DNA of 64,000 bases, taken from contig JADJRK010000001.1 of NCBI GenBank assembly GCA_016712285.1, positions 2,914,001-2,978,000 of the forward strand, read 5' to 3'. Every line of letters begins with the position of its first letter. Positions within the stretch are counted from its first letter, which is position 1. Position numbers and translations under genes: made by a program. Source of the stretch: Planctomycetota bacterium (GTDB lineage Bacteria > Planctomycetota > UBA8742 > UBA2392). Shown here piece by piece: positions 57,465 to 64,000 of the stretch. The notes below the pieces were generated by a model that had not been told where the DNA came from, ran no database searches, and saw only the letters and a program-made list of their open reading frames with translations.

Positions 57465-58850
57465 ATGTCCGCAACCGACGGCGATGTCCTTAGCCAGTGG
57501 CCTGCCATTGAGGAACTGGCGCTGACGCGCTCACGGGGTTTGCCCGTGCATGAACTGCTTCGCAACAGCAAGGCGACGAGCTACGACTCTGAACGAGACG
57601 TGCTCAAGCTTTCCATTGCAACCGAGAAGATTGCCAAGACTGACCTTGAAGGCCTGCGCACCTGCGTCTCCAAGGCCTGCTACCAGGTACTGGGTTTTCA
57701 GCCCAAGCTTGAAGTCATCACCACGTCGCACGGCAACCCCGCCGACGTCAGCGTGGAACTGACCGGCAAGACGCCAACGCTTTCCGTGACCAGCGCGTCG
57801 GGCAGCAACGAGTTCCTGACTTCCAGCCAGCTCCAGACCGGGCTGGACTTCGGCCATTTCGTGGTCGGCCCCAGCAACCAGCTTGCAGCCGCCGCCGCGC
57901 AGGCCGTCGCCGAAAACCCCGGCAAGGCGTACAACCCGCTGTTCATCCACGGCGGCGTGGGCCTGGGCAAGACGCACCTGCTGACCGCCATCGCTCGCAA
58001 GCTGCTGCCGCGCATGCCCAAGATCCGCATGATCTCGTGCGAAGAGTTCGTCAACCGCTTCGTCGGCGCGCTCAAGTCTGGCAACATGGAAGCCTTCCGC
58101 CGCGAACTGCGCGACAGCGACGCGCTGTTGATCGACGACATCCACTTCCTGGCCGGCAAAGAGCAGACCCAGGAAGAGTTCTTCCATACCTTCAACCATC
58201 TCTACCAGCTCGGCAAGCAGATCTGCCTGACCAGCGACAGCCTGCCCCGTGACATCCCCAACCTGGAAGACCGGCTGATCAGCCGCTTTCACTGGGGCCT
58301 CGCGGTCAAGGTCGAGCCGCCATGCACCGAGACGCGCATGGCCATCGTGCGCAAGAAGGCCGAGCTGCGCGGCATTGAGGTGCCCGATGACGTCGTGCAC
58401 TTCCTGGCCGAGAACATCGTGACCAACGTGCGCGAGCTTGAGGGCGCCGTCGTGCAACTGGCGGCACTGTCCAGCATGAGCAACCGCCAGATCAACCTGC
58501 AGCTTGCCCATGAGGCGCTGCGCCACCTGGTGAAGTCCAAGCCCACGCCGGCGCGCATTGCCACGGACGACATCATTGACGTGGTGTGCGAGCATTACAA
58601 CGTGCGCCTGAACGACCTGCTGAGCCAGCGGCGTACCAAGAACCTCGCGTTCCCACGCCACGTGGCGATGTACCTGACCAAAGAGCTGACGCAGCTGACG
58701 CTCACCGAGATCGGCAGCTTCTTCGGCGGACGCGACCACAGCACGGTGCTGCATGCGATCAACAAGATCAAAGGCCTGCGCCTCAAGGACAGCGAACTGC
58801 GCAATGAGCTGGAACGCTTTGAACTGCAGCTGCGCCGGCCGTTGAACTGA
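57465..58850 (+). CDS. dnaA: Chromosomal replication initiator DnaA
   Basis: The frame starts at 57363, but the ATG at 57465 (MSATDGDVLSQWPAIEELAL) fits family N termini, giving 461 residues. Domain III AAA+: Walker A GGVGLGKT (residues 163-170), Walker B region LLIDDIHFLAGKEQTQEEFF, sensor segment LTSDSLPRDIPNLEDRLISR. Domain IV binds DnaA boxes: FPRHVAMYLTKELTQLTLTE, IGSFFGGRDHSTVLHAINKI. ATP-bound DnaA opens the origin. It is followed by a strong terminator and then dnaN after about 500 bases. Confidence 0.97.
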   Translation: MSATDGDVLSQWPAIEELALTRSRGLPVHELLRNSKATSYDSERDVLKLSIATEKIAKTDLEGLRTCVSKACYQVLGFQPKLEVITTSHGNPADVSVELTGKTPTLSVTSASGSNEFLTSSQLQTGLDFGHFVVGPSNQLAAAAAQAVAENPGKAYNPLFIHGGVGLGKTHLLTAIARKLLPRMPKIRMISCEEFVNRFVGALKSGNMEAFRRELRDSDALLIDDIHFLAGKEQTQEEFFHTFNHLYQLGKQICLTSDSLPRDIPNLEDRLISRFHWGLAVKVEPPCTETRMAIVRKKAELRGIEVPDDVVHFLAENIVTNVRELEGAVVQLAALSSMSNRQINLQLAHEALRHLVKSKPTPARIATDDIIDVVCEHYNVRLNDLLSQRRTKNLAFPRHVAMYLTKELTQLTLTEIGSFFGGRDHSTVLHAINKIKGLRLKDSELRNELERFELQLRRPLN

Positions 58851-58866
58851 CACGCGTGATTCACGA

Positions 58867-58897
58867 AACCCCCGCAAGCTGGCGGGGGTTTTTTTTC
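58867..58897 (+). terminator. Rho-independent terminator after dnaA
   Basis: AAACCCCCGC (58867-58876) pairs with GCGGGGGTTT (58883-58892) around a 6-base loop and runs into eight T residues (58890-58897). It separates dnaA from dnaN transcription. Confidence 0.93.
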
Positions 58898-59352
58898 GCC
58901 CCGGCATTCCGAAAGCTCGCTCGCATGAAGTACGCCGTCGCATCCCGTTGCCCACGAGCAGTCCACGCCGACTACAGGTTTGGTCCGCAAATTGTTCAGG
59001 TGTCGGTTGTTTCCGGTTTCCTTGCTTGCAGCGTGCGGATTGGGGGACGCGCTTCTGCCATCGCCCAACATTGCCGGCTTGGGCTTATCCGGTCGCGTTG
59101 TCGGCGCAAGGCTGTTATCCCTAGGTTGTCCGGCGCCGCCTCCACGCTTCGAGTCCTTGCTGCCGTTGGCGCCGCGGCGATTGTCCCCGGGGTCGCTGAC
59201 TTTCGGACAGGCCATAGTACTGGAACACGAAGTGAATTCTCTATTGGTTTGCTATACGTATGAAGCTGGCCCGGAACGGAACTGACATCTTTGCACGACG
59301 TTGAATTGCGGGCTGGCGCGGGTACAACCGCCGGTCCAAACGAGGAGTAGCC
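58898..59352. other. Non-coding gap between dnaA and dnaN; candidate origin
   Basis: About 450 bases without a credible gene. Two TTATCC half-boxes occur in direct orientation (59085-59090 and 59115-59120), and TTGTCC occurs near 59126. No full TTATCCACA box is seen. The AT-rich part near 59216-59260 (GTACTGGAACACGAAGTGAA, then ATTCTCTATTGG) could be an unwinding or promoter region for dnaN. The dnaA-dnaN gap is a usual origin place in several phyla. Confidence 0.45.
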
Positions 59353-60447
59353 ATGCACGTAATCTGCGCGCGCGACCAGTTAGCCGAAGCCATGGGCCTG
59401 GTCAGCAGCATCGTCAACCAGCGTTCGACCAACCCGATCACGCAGAATGTTTTGTTGATCGCCGACAAGAACGGACTTGAGGTCCGCGCCACGGACCTTG
59501 AACTCAGCCTCAAGCGCACGCTCAGCGAAGTCGAAACCAAGAAGCCGGGCAAGTGCCTGGTGGCGGCGTCGCTGGCCGGCAACCTGCTGCGCGACATCCG
59601 CGCCGAAACCGTCGAGCTGTCTGTTGACGGGTCAACGGTCAACCTGAAAGCCGGGCGCGACCGCTTTGAACTGACAAGCGCCGACCCGGACGAGTTTCCG
59701 AAATTGCCCGAGGTGGGCAGCGATGCCGACCTGAAGCTCAAGGGCGCCGATTTCGCCAATGCCATCCGCAAAGTGGGGCGCAGCATCGCCCAGGAAAAAG
59801 GTCGCTACGCGCTGAACGGCGTGCTGCTTGAGCCGCGCAAGAACGGCCTCGAGTTCTGCGGCACCGACGGCCGGCGCCTTGGCTACTGCAAGGTCAGCGC
59901 CAAGGGCAAAGAGGTCGGCTACCAGGTGATTCTGCCGCGCAAGGGCTACGACCTGATCAGCAAGGTGATCGGCAACGATGCCGACATGGTGCTCAAGCTT
60001 TCGGAAAACCGCGTGCTCGCCGTGGTCGATGGCACCGAGGTCGGCGTGCAACTGGTCGAGGGCCAGTTCCCGGATTACCGCAGCGTGATCCCCGGCAACC
60101 TGGACAAGCAACTGACGATCAGCACCGAGGACTTCCGGTTGGCGCTGAACAAGGCGCGCCACTTGACCAGCGTGGAGAGCCAGGCCGTGCGGCTGGAGAT
60201 TTCGAAGGGCGAGCTGACACTGCGCTCGCGCAGCCCGGCCCAGGGGCAAGCCGAAGTGAAAGTCGAGATCGACTACGACGGCGAAGACACGGTGCTGGGA
60301 TTTGACCCGCAGTACATCCTGCAGGGGCTCGATGGTTTCGACAGCGACAAGGTCACGTTCGAGTTCAAGGACAAGGACACCGGCGCCGTGATGCACAGCG
60401 GCGAGAAGGAAAAGTTCTATTACCTGGTCATGCCGATCGACATTTAG
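59353..60447 (+). CDS. dnaN: DNA polymerase III beta subunit (sliding clamp)
   Basis: 364 residues, normal length. GAGGAG precedes the ATG by 6 bases. Three clamp domains are visible: LAEAMGLVSSIVNQRSTNPI in the first, GRSIAQEKGRYALNGVLLEP with FCGTDGRRLGYCK in the second, and the third ending in KFYYLVMPID. The protein dimerises as a ring around DNA and tethers polymerase III. It is directly downstream of dnaA, as in many bacteria, and closed by a terminator. Confidence 0.97.
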   Translation: MHVICARDQLAEAMGLVSSIVNQRSTNPITQNVLLIADKNGLEVRATDLELSLKRTLSEVETKKPGKCLVAASLAGNLLRDIRAETVELSVDGSTVNLKAGRDRFELTSADPDEFPKLPEVGSDADLKLKGADFANAIRKVGRSIAQEKGRYALNGVLLEPRKNGLEFCGTDGRRLGYCKVSAKGKEVGYQVILPRKGYDLISKVIGNDADMVLKLSENRVLAVVDGTEVGVQLVEGQFPDYRSVIPGNLDKQLTISTEDFRLALNKARHLTSVESQAVRLEISKGELTLRSRSPAQGQAEVKVEIDYDGEDTVLGFDPQYILQGLDGFDSDKVTFEFKDKDTGAVMHSGEKEKFYYLVMPIDI

Positions 60448-60475
60448 GCAGCGCAGCAACATCCCAAACGCACAG

Positions 60476-60502
60476 AGCCCCGAGCGAAAGCTCGGGGCTT
60501 TT
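60476..60502 (+). terminator. Rho-independent terminator after dnaN
   Basis: AGCCCCGAGC (60476-60485) pairs with GCTCGGGGCT (60490-60499) around a GAAA loop and runs into T residues (60499-60502). Confidence 0.9.
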
Positions 60503-60606
60503 GTTCCTAAAGTAATCGACGCCAGTTCCCGGTGCCGCCCCTGCCGGGGCTCTGAATCGCTGTCACGCTCATTCCCCGGCGCTCACGCGCCAGGCTAACT
60601 CCTGTC

Positions 60607-60726
60607 GCGCCCTTCGGGCGCTCAATCGGCGTGGAATTGTTCCGGCCCGAAGGGCCGGTTCCATCAGCCCAGGCCGAAGGCCTGGGGACCTGAGATTCTT
60701 GGGTACCCGCCGGCCTGAAGGGCCGG
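60607..60726. repeat. Cluster of four GAA/TTC-loop hairpins
   Basis: Perfect stems: 60607-60612 with 60616-60621 (GCGCCC, TTC loop); 60642-60648 with 60652-60658 (CCGGCCC, GAA loop); 60668-60675 with 60679-60686 (CCCAGGCC, GAA loop); 60710-60715 with 60721-60726 (CCGGCC, TGAAG loop). The cluster sits in the roughly 300-base gap between dnaN and the esterase-like gene. No protein-coding pattern is seen in this gap. Confidence 0.7.
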
Positions 60727-60799
60727 TTCATCATGACCGCCGGTTTGGTGAACTCGGGCGAATCAAAATCACGGCCTTCGCCCGCTACACGAACTTCGA

Positions 60800-62230
60800 T
60801 CAGCGCAGCTTGATCGTCAGCTTGGCGCAGTAGACCTCGCCGCTCAGCCTGAAGTCGGTCGTGCTCTGCGCGATCAGCTCTACCTCGCGCACCGGCGGCT
60901 TGCAGGTGCTGGCTTTGCCGTTGATCAGCAGGTTGACCTCGCGGTCGAGGTACAGCATGTCGTCGTGCAACAGGATCTCGACCTCGTTGACCTCTTCCGA
61001 TTCCAGCACGATGGTGTTGCTCACCCGGTCGATGCGCGCCTTGACCAGCCCGCCCGCATAGCGCTTTGCCGGCCAGTCGGCTTTGGCCCCAAGGCGCTTG
61101 TACGACTTCACGCGCAGCCAGTAGCAGCGGTCGTTGCCGTCGCGGTCTTTCTCGCCAATGACATTGCGCGCGATCAGCAGCGCCGGCGAAGGGTTGCGCG
61201 TGACCTTCAGGCAGTCGTTCACCGCGGCGGCGATCAGCCTGGTGGGGCCGCCGCCGTGAAAGCCCTCGTACTCGCGGTAGTTTACGGGCACCTCAGCGGC
61301 TTTCATGGCATCGCGGGCTGCGCGTGCCCACTCGGTGGGGAACTTCCTGTCGCCGTCGGCGTGCACCCAATAGACGGGCGTGGCGCCAAAGCATGTGGCA
61401 AAGGGCATTTCGGCCTTCTGCTCGTGCAGTTTGCGGTCGGCGCGCAATTGCGCGAGATCGCCCTCTTTGGCGCCGGGCAGGTGAAACGCGGGCGTGGCGT
61501 CGCGCACACAGATGGCCGCGAACTGCGACGGCCGCAGTTGCACCAGCTCAAAGCACGCCTGGCCGCCCATGCCCACGCCGGTGAGGTAAATGCGGTCGCG
61601 GTCGACGTTGAACTTTTCCAGCAGCTCATCCAGCAGGTTGAACACGGTGTCGATGCCCTGCTGCTTGGGTCCCCAGCCGAAATACTCTTTGTCGCCGGGC
61701 GGGTTTTCGCGCGGGTCGTCGGCGGTGTTGCCGCGGTTCAGGGCTTGGGGGCAGGCGACGATGCAGTCGCGCAACCCGGCAGCGCCCTCGCGCGCGCATG
61801 TGCGCAGGCCCGACAGCTCGTACCACGCGGTGCCGAGGTCGCTGTGCAAACCAAGCACCAGCGGCACGGGCGTGCTCGCCGTCAGGCCGCGCGGCAGGTC
61901 AAGCATCGCGAAGTTGGTGTACTTGGCGCCGCGCGAGCGCACCTCGTAGATGTACTCGTACGCGCCCTCGTGAATCTCTTTCAGCTGCGGCAGCTTGGCC
62001 GGCGCCTTGCGTTGCAGCCCCAGCGCGTGCTGGCGCACGTCGCGGGCGCCCGCCTCGTTGAGCGTCCAGCCGGCAAGCCTGGCGATTTCCCTGTCGCGGG
62101 CCTTGGCGTCGGCGGTATCGAAGACGTTGCCTACCCAGCGCTTGGCGTCGCCGGCATCGGCCTCCTTGGCCAGCACCAGCGGCGACAGAAGCGACAGAAA
62201 CAACAGTGCGGCAAGGCAGCGCGGCATCAC
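60800..62230 (-). CDS. Secreted esterase-fold (alpha/beta hydrolase) protein lacking the catalytic serine
   Basis: 476 residues with a signal peptide (LAALLFLSLLSPLVLAKEA). An esterase/PHB-depolymerase-like domain spans about 110-340: PLVLGLHSDLGTAWYELSGL, FNVDRDRIYLTGVGMGGQAC and YREYEGFHGGGP with a His. The nucleophile elbow G-x-S-x-G reads GVGMG, with Gly220 where Ser is expected, so ordinary hydrolase chemistry is unlikely. About 110 residues of C-terminal strand-rich domain follow (NTIVLESEEVNEVEILLHDD). It could be a binding protein or pseudoenzyme. It is divergent from ychF. Confidence 0.75.
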   Translation of the reverse strand: MMPRCLAALLFLSLLSPLVLAKEADAGDAKRWVGNVFDTADAKARDREIARLAGWTLNEAGARDVRQHALGLQRKAPAKLPQLKEIHEGAYEYIYEVRSRGAKYTNFAMLDLPRGLTASTPVPLVLGLHSDLGTAWYELSGLRTCAREGAAGLRDCIVACPQALNRGNTADDPRENPPGDKEYFGWGPKQQGIDTVFNLLDELLEKFNVDRDRIYLTGVGMGGQACFELVQLRPSQFAAICVRDATPAFHLPGAKEGDLAQLRADRKLHEQKAEMPFATCFGATPVYWVHADGDRKFPTEWARAARDAMKAAEVPVNYREYEGFHGGGPTRLIAAAVNDCLKVTRNPSPALLIARNVIGEKDRDGNDRCYWLRVKSYKRLGAKADWPAKRYAGGLVKARIDRVSNTIVLESEEVNEVEILLHDDMLYLDREVNLLINGKASTCKPPVREVELIAQSTTDFRLSGEVYCAKLTIKLR

Positions 62231-62288
62231 ATGCCCCAGGGGATGAAAGCGGGGTCTGCACCATGATAGTAAACCGGCGGGCCGCGCC

Positions 62289-62294
62289 TATAAT
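62289..62294 (+). promoter_or_regulatory. Probable -10 box of ychF
   Basis: A perfect TATAAT lies about 30 bases before the ATG at 62325. The -35 region at 17-base spacing (ATAGTA) is a poor match. The expected leader is about 20-25 bases. Confidence 0.45.
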
Positions 62295-62324
62295 CCCGCC
62301 CCTTGGTTCTGGGTCAGGAGCATC

Positions 62325-63422
62325 ATGGGGTTCAAGTGCGGCATCGTCGGCCTTCCCAACGTGGGCAAGAGCACGCTGTTCAACGCCATCACGGCCAGTG
62401 AGCAGGCGGCGGCGGCAAACTATCCGTTCTGCACGATCACAGCCAACACCGGCATGGTGGCGGTGCCGGACCCACGCCTCGACCGGCTGGTAGCGATTGC
62501 GCACCCGCAGCGCACGGTGCCGGCGACTATGCAGTTCGTGGACATCGCGGGGCTGGTCGAAGGTGCGAGCAAGGGAGAAGGCCGCGGCAACGACTTTCTC
62601 AGTGACATCCGCGATTGCGACGCCATCGCCCACGTCGTGCGCTGCTTTGTGGATGACAACATCGTGCACGTCAGCGGCAGCGTTGACCCTGAGCGCGACA
62701 TCCGCGTGATCGAGATTGAGCTCGCGCTCAAGGACCTCGAAACCGTCACGCGCCGCATCGAAAAGACCGAAAAGCTCGCCCGTGGCGGCGACAAGGACGC
62801 CAAGACGCTGCTTGAAGTGCTGACAAAAGTGCGCGCGCTGCTGGATGAAGGCAAGTGGGCGCGGCACGTGCAGGTTGAGGACAACCAGCAGAAGTTCCTG
62901 CGCGAGCTGCAACTGCTGACGTCAAAGCCGATCCTCTACATCGCCAACGTTGCCGAGAGCGACCTGCCCGAGGGCAACGCGCTCAGCGATATCGTCAAGC
63001 GCGTGGCAGCCGACCAGGGCGCCGCCTGCATCGTCATCAGCGGCAAGATCGAGGCCGAGATCGCACTGCTGCCTGAGGCTGAGCGCAAGGATTTCCTGGA
63101 CACCCTGGGGCTCAAGAGCAGCGGCTTGGACCAGTTGATCCGCGCGGGCTACAAGCTGCTGGGCCTGCGCACCTACTTCACGGTCGGCGAGAAAGAAGTG
63201 CGCGCGTGGACGATTCACGCAGGCGACACAGCGCCGGTGGCGGCGGGCGTGATTCACAGCGACTTTGAAAAGGGCTTCATCCGCGCCGAGACCATCGCCT
63301 ACGACGACTTTGATCGACTGGGCGGCGAGAAGCAGGCCAAGGAAGCCGGCAAAATGCGCACCGAAGGTAAAGAATACGTCGTGGCCGACGGCGACGTGAT
63401 GCACTTCCGGTTCAGCGTGTAG
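62325..63422 (+). CDS. ychF: Redox-regulated ATPase YchF
   Basis: 365 residues, the usual length. G1 GLPNVGKSTLFNAIT, G2 region ANYPFCTITANTGMVAVPDP, G3 VDIAGLVEGASKGEGRGNDF, and the altered G4 NVAE instead of NKxD that gives YchF its ATP preference. The C-terminal TGS domain follows (LGLRTYFTVGEKEVRAWTIH, KGFIRAETIAYDDF, YVVADGDVMHFRF). It binds ribosomes and is implicated in translation and stress. It starts with its own promoter-like TATAAT and is followed after 7 bases by a membrane protein gene. Confidence 0.96.
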   Translation: MGFKCGIVGLPNVGKSTLFNAITASEQAAAANYPFCTITANTGMVAVPDPRLDRLVAIAHPQRTVPATMQFVDIAGLVEGASKGEGRGNDFLSDIRDCDAIAHVVRCFVDDNIVHVSGSVDPERDIRVIEIELALKDLETVTRRIEKTEKLARGGDKDAKTLLEVLTKVRALLDEGKWARHVQVEDNQQKFLRELQLLTSKPILYIANVAESDLPEGNALSDIVKRVAADQGAACIVISGKIEAEIALLPEAERKDFLDTLGLKSSGLDQLIRAGYKLLGLRTYFTVGEKEVRAWTIHAGDTAPVAAGVIHSDFEKGFIRAETIAYDDFDRLGGEKQAKEAGKMRTEGKEYVVADGDVMHFRFSV

Positions 63423-63429
63423 GGGACCC

Positions 63430-63984
63430 ATGCCGGACGAAGAGGCCAAATCCGGCGTAATCCGGTTGCGGGTCAAGGACATTGGCCAGCTTTTCAATTC
63501 GCTGGACCCTGACCCGTTCATTGAGCGCGACCTCGACGACGATGCCGTCAGCTACATTGTCTCGTGGGCGCGCGAGATACCCCACCACCTGCCGATGCGG
63601 CTTTCGGTCACGATCTCTGAGCCCAAGCACCCGGGAGACCACGAAGCGATTCTGCGGGCGGCGGTGCAGAACTATTTCGGCCAAGCCGCTGAGCTGGCGC
63701 GAAACGAGTTTCGCGAACTCATGCGGCGTGGGCGCTCCAGCCTGCTGATCGGCCTGCTGGTGCTGGCCAGCGCCATGGTTGCGGCGCATTTCGTGGGCCA
63801 GGCGCTGGACGACCGCACTTGGGGAGCGCTGATCAGCGAAGGCATCATGATCGGCGGCTGGGTGGCGATGTGGCGCCCGCTTGAGATTCTGCTGTACGAC
63901 TGGTGGCCGCTGCGCCGCAAACGTCTTGACCTTGAGCGTCTGCGCGACATGGAAGTGGCGGTGTCGGGCCCGCCTACTCCTTGA
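63430..63984 (+). CDS. Two-span membrane protein, hypothetical
   Basis: 184 residues, ATG 7 bases after the ychF stop, so probably co-transcribed. The first 100 residues are soluble (IRLRVKDIGQLFNSLDPDPF, ERDLDDDAVSYIVSWAREIP, PMRLSVTISEP). Two membrane segments follow at about 103-125 (SSLLIGLLVLASAMVAAHFV) and 133-155 (ALISEGIMIGGWVAMWRPLE), then a basic tail (DWWPLRRKRLDLERLRDME). I recognise no named family, although the arrangement looks conserved-hypothetical. It ends shortly before the window edge. Confidence 0.75.
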   Translation: MPDEEAKSGVIRLRVKDIGQLFNSLDPDPFIERDLDDDAVSYIVSWAREIPHHLPMRLSVTISEPKHPGDHEAILRAAVQNYFGQAAELARNEFRELMRRGRSSLLIGLLVLASAMVAAHFVGQALDDRTWGALISEGIMIGGWVAMWRPLEILLYDWWPLRRKRLDLERLRDMEVAVSGPPTP

Positions 63985-64000
63985 GCGGCAGGGCGGTCCA

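Overview
This is a GC-rich bacterial chromosome segment carrying dnaA and dnaN, so it probably lies near the replication origin. The lineage cannot be fixed from the sequence alone. The paired DUF1800/DUF1501 exported proteins, many lipoproteins, abundant TPR proteins, three DUF2330 proteins and Cys-containing C-terminal sorting tags suggest a Planctomycetota-like or similar deep-branching Gram-negative organism (inference).

Layout. 1-7000: the end of a membrane protein, then a DUF1800 lipoprotein, a Tat-exported DUF1501 protein, a PQQ-type sugar dehydrogenase lipoprotein and an M3 oligopeptidase. 7000-13200: a palindrome-rich gap, a hypothetical protein, gamma-glutamyltransferase, a methyltransferase, XerC/D recombinase, YbeY and a protein weakly resembling the ZipA C-terminal domain. 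13300-20030: a divergent exopolysaccharide locus (glycosyltransferase, O-antigen-ligase-like protein, Wzz-like and Wza-like export proteins, UDP-glucuronate decarboxylase). 20060-26300: a TPR protein, a small lipoprotein, tRNA-Lys, a DUF4240 protein and three tandem DUF2330 proteins. 26390-38200: ruvA, a glutaryl-CoA-dehydrogenase-like gene, RNase R, a DUF899 protein, a very Gly-rich lipoprotein, another TPR protein and an ABC-2 exporter split by a DUF7003-like gene. 38285-43141: an ECF sigma factor with a FecR-like membrane protein and two secreted proteins with C-terminal sorting tags. 43131-55531: a long minus-strand run made of a GT-C membrane protein, five tandem TPR genes, uvrA and a PqqB-like hydrolase. 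55700-64000: a tRNA-binding protein, a STAS protein, a zinc-ribbon membrane protein, dnaA, dnaN, an esterase-fold protein lacking its serine, ychF and a membrane protein.

The most unusual content is a family of seven TPR proteins. All start with the same module, AExAYLFRHALLRDAAYxLQLP followed by RAxLH. That module normally lies inside large STAND-type ATPases or cyclases, between the NTPase and the TPRs. Here it stands alone at the N terminus with no P-loop. Five copies form one array with overlapping stop/start codons, and one copy is built of homogenised 120-bp repeats. A second notable theme is palindromic DNA: triloop hairpin clusters lie between genes, and a 63-bp perfect palindrome lies in frame inside the PqqB-like gene, adding 21 residues in the manner of a protein-embedded palindromic element.
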